A model generated the notes under the pieces. The model did no database searches, was not told the DNA's origin, and worked only from the letters and a program-made list of their open reading frames with translations. 64,000 nt of DNA from an uncultured Bacteroidales bacterium (GTDB taxonomy: Bacteria; Bacteroidota; Bacteroidia; Bacteroidales; P3): positions 1 to 64,000 of the forward strand of contig CALUHO010000007.1 of assembly GCA_944320465.1 (NCBI GenBank), given 5' to 3'. Made by a program: the position numbers and the translations under genes. Of the stretch, positions 1 through 8,245 are shown piece by piece. Within the stretch, counting starts at the first letter, position 1. Each line of letters begins with the position of its first letter.

Positions 1-72
1 GCGGGCAAGATGCCCGAATGCCTCATTTTCCTAATCAGAAACGGACTCGGCGTGTCTAATGACCGATTTGGG
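1..72. mobile_element. Family A MITE-like repeat, right part only
   Basis: The first 72 bases match the right-hand part of a 193-bp repeat found complete at 28470, 61344 and 63630. This copy ends in the terminal inverted repeat GTCTAATGACCGATTTGGG, followed at 73-77 by TTTAT, the same 5-bp word that flanks the copy at 63630. The left part lies outside the window. No transposase is encoded. An ORF starting at position 10 runs through the repeat and is not a real gene. Confidence 0.85.
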
Positions 73-416
73 TTTATAGAACATACCACATTATTTGTAC
101 CTTTGGCTGTAGCGAAGGTAGCTTGGCCACCATCGTCTAAACAAGCTTTGTTTCTAATCTCGACTTTCGCTACCTTTGTCTACGGACTCTGGTTGAATCA
201 TAGGAAAAACATTGGATATAAAGGTTTTTTGAGAAAACCACCACACATGCCAATGGCTATCCAAAGAGCCAGAGAAAAATCAAACAACCTTTTCAAAGGG
301 AGTATGAATCAGCTCGACCTACTTGGGAGATTCTGCTTTGCATAGTAACTATATGCAGCAAGTCACACGAGTCGGCCAGACTGGCCGCAAAGTTGAATAA
401 ATAGCACAATGAAGCC
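73..416. other. Non-coding region upstream of the restriction-modification operon
   Basis: I recognise no gene here. A TACCTTTG box (98-105) fits the Bacteroidetes -7 consensus but has no TTG at the right distance. Just downstream, GTAGCGAAGGTAGC (about 110-123) is imperfectly complementary to a segment at about 166-182, so a transcript could fold into a weak stem. Close to the methyltransferase start are two short inverted repeats, TGCATA/TATGCA (about 338-355) and GGCCAGACTGGCC (374-386). They could be operator sites for autoregulation by the methyltransferase, which is inference only. Confidence 0.4.
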
Positions 417-2291
417 ATGGCTGAAAAGAAAGAATTTATTTCAAATCGAAAAGCTGTCACATATCTTGATTTGTTTGCAGGGGCTGGAGGATTCAGCGAG
501 GGTTTCATGCAAGCCTATACGGATGACAAATACTATGACTTCCGTCTGGCGAGCGACATTAACGAGAATTGCGAACTTACGCACCGTGTCCGCTATAACA
601 AGATGCTCGGACTTGACACAAAATTCATATGCCAAGACATCATGGAGGATTCCTTTCTGCCGAATCTCTTGAAAGAAATCGGCAATCAAGAAATAGATGT
701 CGTCACAGGGGGACCGAGCTGCCAATCATTCAGCCTCGCAGGACGTAGAAGAAAACTCGATAAGCGCGATGATTTGTTTTATCATTATTTGAAGGTCATC
801 AAAGCCTTACGCCCTAAATATTTCGTAATGGAAAATGTTAAAGGAATCCTTACCAAAGATGAAGGACGCATAAAAGAGAGGATTCTTCGTGAAATCAGGT
901 CAATCGTTGACGATACAAAGATGTACATGTTGTTTGCCTTCATGGATGATGTCCTTAAGCCACAAATGCCCAATTCGCTTTATTACGCTTTATATGTCAG
1001 GTTGCATATGGAAACATCCATAGGTGATGCAGACAAACAAAATGAAATCTTCTTCAATAACCTTGACCAACAGCTGAAAGATATCACCAAACATCTCCCT
1101 TATAGCGTAAGCAAGAGTGACAAATACGTAAATACAATTCGTCATGGGCTTTTGTTGCTTCAAATGAAGCAGCAGCGTGAAGCCATCCGCAAGCAGGTTA
1201 TTCAACTGAAAACCAACGCTCATATCGACAACGATACCTTTGTAGACGGCTACAATAATATCATCGAGACCCTATCGGACGAACAGATTCGCGAAAAGAC
1301 TTTGAATGCGATTGATAAGATAGCAGAAAGGGGAGATTGCGCAGAAGAAGCCAAAACGCTGAAAAAATCCCTTGAAATCCTTACTTCCACTTTCGATGAG
1401 TGTATTGAGTATATCCAAAAACAACTCCAAGACAATAAAAGCATTCTCGACCATCTGAACGACTTAATGAAGGAGATACGATTATATAACATAGAGGAAC
1501 CCTTGATACTCCTCTCTTCCAATTATGGCGTGCCACAGAATCGGGAAAGGGTTGTATTTATTGGCTGCCGGAACGATCAGGAAGTAATCAATGAGATTCC
1601 TCCAACAGTTGCAGAAAAAGACAAGGTAAATGTCTATGAGGCACTTTGGGACTTGAACATGGTTGGCAATGGTGAAACCGCCACTTCGTATAAGAAACCT
1701 GAATTGATTCCCGAATTTGAAAGCACAAAAATCCAACGAGCTGTTCAAGGCGAACCTGACAAACGCGGGCTTCTATTCTCCGAATGGTCAAAGATTGGCC
1801 GTCTAGGGCATCGGTTCACATTCGATGAAAAACCCTTTTATATACTGAATATGAACGACTTGAATAAACCGACAAAATACCAACGCATGGAACTTTTCAA
1901 TCATCAGACAAGTCTTCAGAATAACACTGTGCGTGAACGATTGAAAATCATTGCCAAGTATGGATCCTATGATGATGCAAAAGCAGAACTCCAAGCCAAA
2001 GGGGTAGCATCTCAAAAGCGTAATTATGTAGTCCTGAATCCCCTCGGACAAAGCCCGACTGTCTGCACGATGCCTGATGACTTCATTCATTATTCCGCAT
2101 ACCGTCCTACGACTGTCCGAGAAATGGCGCGTCTGCAGAGTTTTGACGATTCATTTGTTTTCCAAGGGAAGCGTCAGACCGGAGGCAATAACCGTCAAAA
2201 GGAAATACCCCAATATACATTGGTAGGCAATGCCGTTCCTCCGCTAATGGCAAGAGCCATCGCCAACACCTTATTGAAACATATTAAATAG
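417..2291 (+). CDS. C5 cytosine-specific DNA methyltransferase of a type II R-M system
   Basis: Transfers a methyl group from S-adenosylmethionine to C5 of cytosine and protects host DNA from the adjacent nuclease. Motifs in order: I, DLFAGAGGFSEGF (residues about 18-30); IV, GGPSCQSFS with the catalytic Cys (about 99-107); VI, MENVKGI (about 138); VIII, QNRERVVFIG (about 375); IX, VREMARLQSF (about 563); X, GNAVPP (about 608). PSCQ replaces the commoner PPCQ, a known variant. At 624 residues it is longer than most family members because about 190 residues, probably helical, separate motifs VI and VIII; the target-recognition domain follows motif VIII. The ATG at 417 is chosen because it precedes motif I by the usual short leader; an ATG at 409 is out of frame. 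The nuclease gene follows after 13 bp. Target sequence unknown. Confidence 0.95.
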   Translation: MAEKKEFISNRKAVTYLDLFAGAGGFSEGFMQAYTDDKYYDFRLASDINENCELTHRVRYNKMLGLDTKFICQDIMEDSFLPNLLKEIGNQEIDVVTGGPSCQSFSLAGRRRKLDKRDDLFYHYLKVIKALRPKYFVMENVKGILTKDEGRIKERILREIRSIVDDTKMYMLFAFMDDVLKPQMPNSLYYALYVRLHMETSIGDADKQNEIFFNNLDQQLKDITKHLPYSVSKSDKYVNTIRHGLLLLQMKQQREAIRKQVIQLKTNAHIDNDTFVDGYNNIIETLSDEQIREKTLNAIDKIAERGDCAEEAKTLKKSLEILTSTFDECIEYIQKQLQDNKSILDHLNDLMKEIRLYNIEEPLILLSSNYGVPQNRERVVFIGCRNDQEVINEIPPTVAEKDKVNVYEALWDLNMVGNGETATSYKKPELIPEFESTKIQRAVQGEPDKRGLLFSEWSKIGRLGHRFTFDEKPFYILNMNDLNKPTKYQRMELFNHQTSLQNNTVRERLKIIAKYGSYDDAKAELQAKGVASQKRNYVVLNPLGQSPTVCTMPDDFIHYSAYRPTTVREMARLQSFDDSFVFQGKRQTGGNNRQKEIPQYTLVGNAVPPLMARAIANTLLKHIK

Positions 2292-2304
2292 AAAACGGTT
2301 TCAC

Positions 2305-3483
2305 ATGGTCAATATGCGTCCATTCACTGACTTTGAGCAGAAGAACTTGAAATTTCTTGTAAACCACAATGTGAAGTTTACACTTGTTGAGATTACCCCT
2401 ACCGGCTTAGGAAAGGGCATTCTCGACTCAACTGCCCCTATGCGATCCTATTTCCTTGAAAACGGAATCCACAACTACGAAGAGCAGCTTCAAGGACAAG
2501 AACACAAGCAGATGAAAAACGCTTGCATTCTGACAGAGACCACCAACATTGACACCAAGGCATCTTTCTATCGTCCAAACACAAAGAAAGGTGACCCACG
2601 CATGTGGATTTATGGATTTGGGTCATACACACAAGGTAATGATATTCATGTCCTTTTCTGGCATGAAAACACATTATACACCATTAATATCACCCGCATT
2701 GACATAGAGAAGTGTTACAACACTGCCATTATCAATCCCATGCAAGAGATTCTAAAAACCATCAACAGAATGGGGAGCTCTGTTTCCGAAGAACTCCTTG
2801 GACGCTTCCGTGCGGTTAAAGACCAATGGTTTGAAACCGAGGTTACCGCCGATACAGGTATCGGAAGAACCATCGAGTCCTTCCTCGGCATCACCATGAA
2901 CAGCGATAAGACTCCTGACTACAAGGGTATTGAATTGAAGAGTCACCGAGAGAAAAGAAGCAGCAAGAAGAATGTGCTGTTTACACAAACTCCCGATTGG
3001 GACATCAGTACATTGAAATCCGGGCGTGAAATCGTCGAAAGATATGGCTATGTAAATGCAGATGGATTCAAAACCTACCAGAATACCGTGCAATGCACAC
3101 CTCCCAACAGCAATACGTTATTCCTGAACGTCAACCACTTGAACAAACTCCTTGAACTGCAAGCAGAAAGACAAAACATTGAGGACATTGCCGCATGGAG
3201 GTTAGTAAAGTTGCACCAACGACTCCTAACAAAACATCGTGAAACATTCTGGATAGAAGTAGAGAACACGCTGAATGATGGCAAGGAGTACTTCCGCTAC
3301 AAGCAGATTGAACACACAAAGAATCCTAACATCGGCCAATTTGACGTACTCCTTGAGCAGAACATGATCACAGTTGATTTGCTTCTATGCCGCCCAAGCG
3401 GGCATGGAGACACTTATTCATTCAAAATCAAAAAGAAAGGCATGCCATTGCTCTTCCCTGAAAACGTAATTTATGTCCTATAG
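2305..3483 (+). CDS. Restriction endonuclease, MvaI/BcnI family
   Basis: Likely cleaves unmodified DNA as partner of the upstream methyltransferase; the 13-bp gap suggests one transcript. The central part (residues about 185-260) resembles the MvaI/BcnI nuclease domain: FLGITMNSDKTPDYKGIELKS contains the PD-(D/E)XK-type core, with the acidic residue in DYKG and the E-L-K triad, followed by VLFTQTPDWDISTLKSG. MvaI and BcnI themselves are shorter (about 240 residues) and act as monomers on CCWGG and CCSGG. This protein has 392 residues, with an N-terminal region of about 180 residues that may add target recognition and a C-terminal half that completes the fold. A related CC-N-GG-like site is possible but cannot be read from the sequence. 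Confidence 0.85.
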   Translation: MVNMRPFTDFEQKNLKFLVNHNVKFTLVEITPTGLGKGILDSTAPMRSYFLENGIHNYEEQLQGQEHKQMKNACILTETTNIDTKASFYRPNTKKGDPRMWIYGFGSYTQGNDIHVLFWHENTLYTINITRIDIEKCYNTAIINPMQEILKTINRMGSSVSEELLGRFRAVKDQWFETEVTADTGIGRTIESFLGITMNSDKTPDYKGIELKSHREKRSSKKNVLFTQTPDWDISTLKSGREIVERYGYVNADGFKTYQNTVQCTPPNSNTLFLNVNHLNKLLELQAERQNIEDIAAWRLVKLHQRLLTKHRETFWIEVENTLNDGKEYFRYKQIEHTKNPNIGQFDVLLEQNMITVDLLLCRPSGHGDTYSFKIKKKGMPLLFPENVIYVL

Positions 3484-3573
3484 CCAATTTGATAAATTTT
3501 GCCTATTGGTCCAATCTATCCAATACGTCAAAGATACGCAAACGCATCTGCCAAAACATTACACATTATTTTC

Positions 3574-4197
3574 ATGAAAGGCAAAGTGAACTTCAAACCG
3601 GGGACGATGATTTATCCCTTGCCGGCGGTCTTGGTGGGCTGCGGGGCGAGCGAGGAAGACTACAATCTTATCACCGTTGCATGGACAGGCATCCTCTGCA
3701 CCAACCCGCCCGTCTGCTACATTTCCATCCGTCCGGAGCGGCACTCCTACGGCCTTATAAAGAAATACGGCGAATTCACGATAAACCTGACCACTCAGGC
3801 TTTGGCCAAGGCTACCGACTGGTGCGGGGTCAAGTCCGGGCGGGATTATGACAAATTCAAGGAATGCGGGCTGCAGGCTGCAGCGGGGGAAGAGGTCAAG
3901 GCACCGATTGTCGTGGAATCGCCATTGAGCCTGGAATGCAAGGTGCGACAGTCGCTGCCTTTGGGTTCGCACGAGGTCTTCATAGCCGATATTGTCAACA
4001 TCCAAGCCGATGAGAAGTACATGGACCCGGAAACCGGCAAGTTCGACTTGGCCCGTTCCGGACTCTTGGTCTATGCACACGGGAACTACTATGAAACAGG
4101 CAAAGCGATAGGACGCTTCGGCTGGTCGGTGCAGAAGAAAAAAAGGAAAACAAGCAAGCGATCCCCAAAAGGAAGAAATGAAGAAAGCCTCGCCTAA
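3574..4197 (+). CDS. Flavin reductase-like / flavoredoxin family protein
   Basis: A 207-residue FMN-binding split-barrel protein of the flavin reductase-like family. Visible family features are the segment ITVAWTGILCTNPPVCYISIRPERHS (cofactor-binding strand and loop, about residues 30-55), EFTINLTTQ (about 68) and GSHEVFIADIVNIQ (about 132), the usual GxHxxFxGxV region. Substrate unknown: members reduce flavins or transfer electrons and are cytoplasmic. I chose ATG 3574 (MKGKVNFKPG) because homologues begin there; the 25 codons upstream look non-coding. The tail is lysine-rich. It converges with the DedA gene. Confidence 0.85.
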   Translation: MKGKVNFKPGTMIYPLPAVLVGCGASEEDYNLITVAWTGILCTNPPVCYISIRPERHSYGLIKKYGEFTINLTTQALAKATDWCGVKSGRDYDKFKECGLQAAAGEEVKAPIVVESPLSLECKVRQSLPLGSHEVFIADIVNIQADEKYMDPETGKFDLARSGLLVYAHGNYYETGKAIGRFGWSVQKKKRKTSKRSPKGRNEESLA

Positions 4198-4273
4198 GGA
4201 AGCCGGAAACTCTTAGCGCAAGGTGATGGAAACCGAAGCATAACTGCCGGCATGACAGCCGTCAAGCACAAAA

Positions 4274-4942
4274 CTAAGCCTTCGGGCCCTGCTGTCCCGC
4301 CTGAGCCGCCTTGCGCTTCTTTACTACCCGCTTCACGATAAAATACCCGATGACCACTACCACTATGGCCAGAATTCCATAGCCAATCTCATGGCTGTAG
4401 GTCGAGGCCAGGTTGGATACATCCTCGGTAGTTTCGACATTGGGGAAAGAAACCCGTACCACATAACCTAGAACGGCCAAAACGATATTCCAAAGACCGG
4501 CGCCCAGCGTAGTAAAGAGCAAAAAGGTATGCAACTTCATCTCGGCCAGACCTGCCGGAATGGAAATCAGCTGGCGGACCGCAGGTACCAAACGGCCAAA
4601 GAAGGTGGAAACGACCCCGTGCTTGCGGAAGTATTCCTCGGCATGAGCCACCTTTTCCCCATTGAGCAGGCAAAGATGCCCTACCCGGCTGTTGGCGAAC
4701 TTATAGACGATAGGACGTCCTAACCACTTGGCCAAATAATAGTTAATCAACGCGCCCGCATCCGCCCCCAAGGTGGCCACCAAGACCACCAGGACGATAT
4801 TCATTTCCGAGTCCGGCCCCAAAGCCAACCAAGCGGCCGGAGGCACAATCACTTCGGAAGGGAAAGGAATGAACGAACTTTCAATCATCATGCCCAAGAA
4901 AACCGTCCAATAATTCAGGTTGTCGAGAAAAAATTCAATCAT
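4274..4942 (-). CDS. DedA family integral membrane protein
   Basis: A 222-residue inner-membrane protein of the DedA/SNARE-associated (VTT domain) family. Characteristic stretches are FLGMMIESSFIPFPSEVIVPPAA near the N-terminus (acidic residue in a re-entrant hydrophobic segment), GADAGALINYYLAKWLGRP, FFGRLVPAVRQLISIPAG (the F-x-x-R-[FL]-x-P-x-x-R motif, about residues 115-135) and a last membrane helix before a basic KRVVKKRKAAQ tail. Family members have been linked to polyprenyl-phosphate recycling and membrane homeostasis, but the role here is inferred. It is monocistronic, with a good promoter candidate just upstream. Confidence 0.93.
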   Translation of the reverse strand: MIEFFLDNLNYWTVFLGMMIESSFIPFPSEVIVPPAAWLALGPDSEMNIVLVVLVATLGADAGALINYYLAKWLGRPIVYKFANSRVGHLCLLNGEKVAHAEEYFRKHGVVSTFFGRLVPAVRQLISIPAGLAEMKLHTFLLFTTLGAGLWNIVLAVLGYVVRVSFPNVETTEDVSNLASTYSHEIGYGILAIVVVVIGYFIVKRVVKKRKAAQAGQQGPKA

Positions 4943-5260
4943 ATAGCAGCCTGTATTTCGAATTAGAAAGCGCGAAGATAGTGCAAATCGCGTGTAGTGC
5001 CAAACCCGCTGTTTCGGTAAAAATCAAAGGCATCGTGCAAACAGTCCCTCAAAACAAACATTCACATCACAATCAACAAATTAAAAACAAACCACCGCTC
5101 ACTCAAATCCAAATTTCGGCATTTTCATCTTGATTCCATCCCTCCACGCCCCCTGTGACGGCTATCTTCGCCTGCCTTATTGAAAAACGGGTATCTTTAG
5201 CAATACCGTACCCTCCTGACACGGAAATGCAAGACACCTGTCCCGAAGTTGACAAGAACC
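4943..5260. other. Divergent intergenic region
   Basis: Separates the divergent DedA and DUF2147 genes. Apart from the DedA promoter candidate it holds weak -7-like words on the plus strand (TATCTTCG at 5163, TATCTTTA at 5192) that could serve the DUF2147 gene. No ORF with coding character was seen. Confidence 0.4.
4974..5005 (-). promoter_or_regulatory. Promoter candidate for the DedA gene
   Basis: Read on the minus strand: TTTG (5005-5002), a 20-bp spacer, then TATCTTCG (4981-4974), one mismatch from the Bacteroidetes -7 consensus TAnnTTTG. It ends about 30 bp upstream of the DedA ATG. Confidence 0.5.
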
Positions 5261-5731
5261 ATGCACCTAAAGACACTGCTCTTCGTATTTTCACTTCTGC
5301 TGTGCCTGCCAGCCGGGCTGCAGGCTCAAAGCTTAGGAGCCAAGGCCGACGATATCGTGGGGGACTACGAAGTATTCGACCGAGGGACAGGCGAACGGAT
5401 GCACCTGAATTTCTACCGAGCCGATGACGGAGACTACGAAGCCCGGATTGTCTGGATGGAAAACCCCTTGGACGACTTGGGCAAACCCAAGACCGATGTC
5501 CAAAACCCCCGCGCCGACAAACGCCATATCCCGCTCACCCATGTGGTAGTGGTTCGCAAGCTAAGCTACGATGCCCGCAGCAAGGAGTGGAACGGCGGCC
5601 GCGTCTACGACCCCACCAGCGGCAAGACCTACCGCTGCGCCATCGAATTCGAGAACGACAGCACGATGAAAGTCAGAGCCTATATCGGCTTCCGGATCTT
5701 AGGACGAAGCCTGTACTGGAACCGGCTGTAA
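5261..5731 (+). CDS. DUF2147 domain-containing exported protein
   Basis: A 156-residue secreted or periplasmic protein. Residues 1-22 form a clear signal peptide (MHLKTLLFVFSLLLCLPAG, cleavage near LQAQS). The rest matches the DUF2147 pattern: DDIVGDYEV near the N-terminus, YEARIVWMENPLDD, then NGGRVYDPTSGKTYRC and VRAYIGFRILGRSLYW at the C-terminus. Homologues in Bacteroidetes and Proteobacteria have no established function; the fold is a small lipocalin-like barrel. The ATG at 5261 is preferred to a TTG 12 bp upstream because it begins the signal peptide. No promoter with both elements was found. Confidence 0.88.
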   Translation: MHLKTLLFVFSLLLCLPAGLQAQSLGAKADDIVGDYEVFDRGTGERMHLNFYRADDGDYEARIVWMENPLDDLGKPKTDVQNPRADKRHIPLTHVVVVRKLSYDARSKEWNGGRVYDPTSGKTYRCAIEFENDSTMKVRAYIGFRILGRSLYWNRL

Positions 5732-5900
5732 GCCATAAACCCCATCGAATAAGAACCTCCCTCTTGTTATCCGCCCCTAACACATCCATAGCCTCCGATT
5801 CGGATTAACCAGTCCGCCTTTGGATTCTTTTTCGTACATTCGCCAGCCTGAATCCAAGCGATTCCCACGACAAGGGCTTCGCGTGAAAAGTCTTAATCAC

Positions 5901-6719
5901 ATGGTCTACAAATACGGCGAACCCGTCAGAATCTACAACCACTACACCGACAAGAAGCACCGGCTCAAAATCAAGACGCTCTGCGACCTATTCAACGATA
6001 TGGCCGAGCTGCACACCTACCGGCAAGGCGTGAACGCGGATATCCTCAACCAGCAAGGACTTACCTGGATGTTGAGACGAATCCATATCTTCATTCCCGA
6101 TATGCCCCAGCGCGAGGAAAAGGTGCTGTTCGAAAGCTGGAACCCGGCCTGCGAAGGGCTGCTGGTTCCCCGGCTCTACAAGGTCAGCGACTGGAACGAG
6201 GAAACCGCCGCCTTATATAATAATGGTATCACCACCGAAAAAGTCTCCACCGGCGCTTTGCGGGCTTTCGCCTACACCGACTGGATGCTGATCAATCTGG
6301 AAGGCCGCCGTCCGGAACGCCCCACCGAGATGATGAAACCGCTGGCGGGATACTACAACGAGGAACTGCCTTTCAAGCCATCGATGTTCGACCGCCGGGA
6401 ACAGAAAGGGATGCTGGATTTCAACCAGCCCGCCTGGCACGAAGCCTGCCGGGTACAAGCCCACTACCGGGACATCGACTTCAACGGCCACGTGACCCAA
6501 AGTTCCTATATCCAATGGATGATGGATGCCCACTCGGACCAGTTCATGGAAACGTACCGGCTCGATGAGATGGAAGTGATTTACGCCCATGAGCTGAAAC
6601 CGGGAAGCGAGGTGTCCGTATGGCTATGCGATGCCGAGGAACACCAAATCTCCTATGCGATCCGGAGTTTGGACGGGACCATCCTTCATGCGTGGGCTCG
6701 CGCAAAATACACCGCCTAA
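5901..6719 (+). CDS. Acyl-ACP thioesterase (PF01643 family)
   Basis: A 272-residue cytoplasmic enzyme expected to hydrolyse acyl-acyl carrier protein to free fatty acid and ACP. It shows the double hot-dog layout: the first hot-dog carries LFNDMAELHTYRQGVN and LTWMLRRIHIFIPDMP (residues about 25-75), the second carries AHYRDIDFNGHVTQSSYIQW (about 190-210), where D-x-D-x-N-G-H-V is the catalytic region of bacterial FatA/FatB-like thioesterases, and it ends IRSLDGTILHAWARAKY. The ATG at 5901 is chosen because family members begin MVYKYGEPVRI; the upstream extension starts from TTG. It precedes a terminator shared with the convergent lipoprotein gene. Confidence 0.92.
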   Translation: MVYKYGEPVRIYNHYTDKKHRLKIKTLCDLFNDMAELHTYRQGVNADILNQQGLTWMLRRIHIFIPDMPQREEKVLFESWNPACEGLLVPRLYKVSDWNEETAALYNNGITTEKVSTGALRAFAYTDWMLINLEGRRPERPTEMMKPLAGYYNEELPFKPSMFDRREQKGMLDFNQPAWHEACRVQAHYRDIDFNGHVTQSSYIQWMMDAHSDQFMETYRLDEMEVIYAHELKPGSEVSVWLCDAEEHQISYAIRSLDGTILHAWARAKYTA

Positions 6720-6724
6720 AACAC

Positions 6725-6751
6725 AAAAAAGGCGCGACCATAGACCGCGCC
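6725..6751 (-). terminator. Rho-independent terminator, possibly bidirectional
   Basis: GGCGCG (6731-6736) pairs with CGCGCC (6746-6751) around a 9-base loop. On the minus strand the stem is followed by a run of six T, so it best serves the beta-helix lipoprotein gene; on the plus strand it may also end the thioesterase transcript. Confidence 0.75.
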
Positions 6752-6774
6752 CTTCCTATTTCCGCTAACTGAAA

Positions 6775-8178
6775 TTATTCAGCTACATATTCCGTGTTCT
6801 GGGGATCGAAGTTGCACCAGCCAGCCGTCCAGTCTTCCGTACCGAAAGCCCCGATGAAATCGACGGTTTCAAAGCCGGTCAGGCCGCTGAAGTCGGCACC
6901 GGAAAGCAAGCTGGAACCGCTTTCGGGCAAGAAGGAAGGAGAAGACAGGTTGAAAGCTCCGGCAATGCCCAGTTCGGCATTGGTGGCCACCACGCGGTTA
7001 TCCAAAGCCGCATTGTTGAAGTATTCCTCGGTAGTCAGGGTGGCGCTTTCAACTTCCTGATCGAAGTTCTGGCGCATACCAGCCAAGATACAGTTCTTCA
7101 CAACCAAGTTGCCGGCAGGGTTGGAAATGCCCGCTTCAGCCGAATTCATGCAATTGTCGCTGTCGAGCAACAGACCCAGAGGCCAGCCGGCGAATACCGA
7201 GTTGTAAACCTGCAGACGAGTGTTGCGACGCAGGTGCATAGCTGCCTGGAAAGGACCATAAGCGTTGTCGCTGGCGAAAGAGCTATTGGTATTGGCAGTA
7301 TCAGCCAAGGTAGCGTAAGGGCCAATCAAGGTCACGTTCGAGAAGCGAGGGTTATTCAACGGAGCGTTGCTGGAGCCGTCGCCATCGTTATCCGATTCAA
7401 AACCGTTGGATTTGGACTTGTCGGAAACCTGGATATCGCGAACCGAAACCGCGAACTGGACTGTTCCACGGAAACCGGCATCGGTATCGAAGTCGTCATC
7501 CCAGCCACGGAAAGCTACCAAGTTGCGGCAGTTCACCGTACCGCCGAACCACTCAAAGCTGTCGTCCTTGATATAGGAACACTGCACATGGTCGATTACC
7601 GTCCGGCTACCCACGGCGCAAAGAGTCAAGCCATTGATTTCCTTGTCAGTGTCGAATTCAACACCACCGTATTCTATACGGACATAACGAAGAACACCGG
7701 AATTGTCGTTGTCATCCTGGCCACCGTACATAGTACGCGGACCGCCTTCCACCTGGGCTTCGCCAGAGTTGATCACAGCCTTCCCGCAAATAATCACACC
7801 GCCCCAGTCACCGTAGTTACGCTGACCGGCCGGTTTGTCGGAAGTGAAGATGATAGGGTCTTCAGCCGTGCCTTCGGCCATCAGCTTGCCGCCGCGTTCC
7901 ACGATCAAAGCGGCCTTGGTACCGGATTTGCCTTGAATCACCGTACCGGCAGGAATCGTCAAAGTAGCACCGTCCACCACGTAAACAAAACCGTCCAAAG
8001 TGTAGACCGTATCAGCTGACAAAGTACGGTTGCCGGTGATGTCGCCCTTCAGCACTGGTTCGCCGGCAACATTGTCGTCATTGCCATTGCCTTTGTCTTT
8101 GTCACAAGACGTGAACACCAACATCCCTCCAGCCATCATGGCCATCAGGAACCACATTTTCATTTTGCTCATTTTCAT
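6775..8178 (-). CDS. Right-handed beta-helix surface lipoprotein, partner of the TonB receptor
   Basis: A 467-residue predicted lipoprotein: basic N-terminus, hydrophobic stretch and lipobox VFTSCDKD with Cys at about residue 25, then a low-complexity Asn/Asp linker. The body has repeated short strands typical of a parallel beta-helix (VYTLDGFVYVVDGATLTIPAGTVIQG, GGKLMAEGTAEDPIIFTS, GDWGGVIICGKAVINSG). Related Bacteroidetes proteins occur beside TonB-dependent receptors; no enzymatic residues can be assigned, so a surface-binding role is inference. It lies 67 bp downstream of the receptor gene on the same strand, so the two are probably co-transcribed, receptor first. The start was moved to 8178, where the signal peptide begins; other in-frame ATGs lie within a few codons. 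Confidence 0.82.
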   Translation of the reverse strand: MKMSKMKMWFLMAMMAGGMLVFTSCDKDKGNGNDDNVAGEPVLKGDITGNRTLSADTVYTLDGFVYVVDGATLTIPAGTVIQGKSGTKAALIVERGGKLMAEGTAEDPIIFTSDKPAGQRNYGDWGGVIICGKAVINSGEAQVEGGPRTMYGGQDDNDNSGVLRYVRIEYGGVEFDTDKEINGLTLCAVGSRTVIDHVQCSYIKDDSFEWFGGTVNCRNLVAFRGWDDDFDTDAGFRGTVQFAVSVRDIQVSDKSKSNGFESDNDGDGSSNAPLNNPRFSNVTLIGPYATLADTANTNSSFASDNAYGPFQAAMHLRRNTRLQVYNSVFAGWPLGLLLDSDNCMNSAEAGISNPAGNLVVKNCILAGMRQNFDQEVESATLTTEEYFNNAALDNRVVATNAELGIAGAFNLSSPSFLPESGSSLLSGADFSGLTGFETVDFIGAFGTEDWTAGWCNFDPQNTEYVAE

Positions 8179-8245
8179 TTGTAAATATTTTATAGGTTTA
8201 TTCTCTTGCATTCTTTTCCTCAGGCAAGCCCCAGCCGGAAAGGAA

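Noticed and set aside
10..345. 111-codon plus-strand frame at the window start
   Set aside because: Its first 20 codons are translated family A repeat and the rest has no recognisable domain.
7234..8019. 261-codon plus-strand frame opposite the beta-helix lipoprotein
   Set aside because: Shadow frame created by codon bias in the lipoprotein gene.
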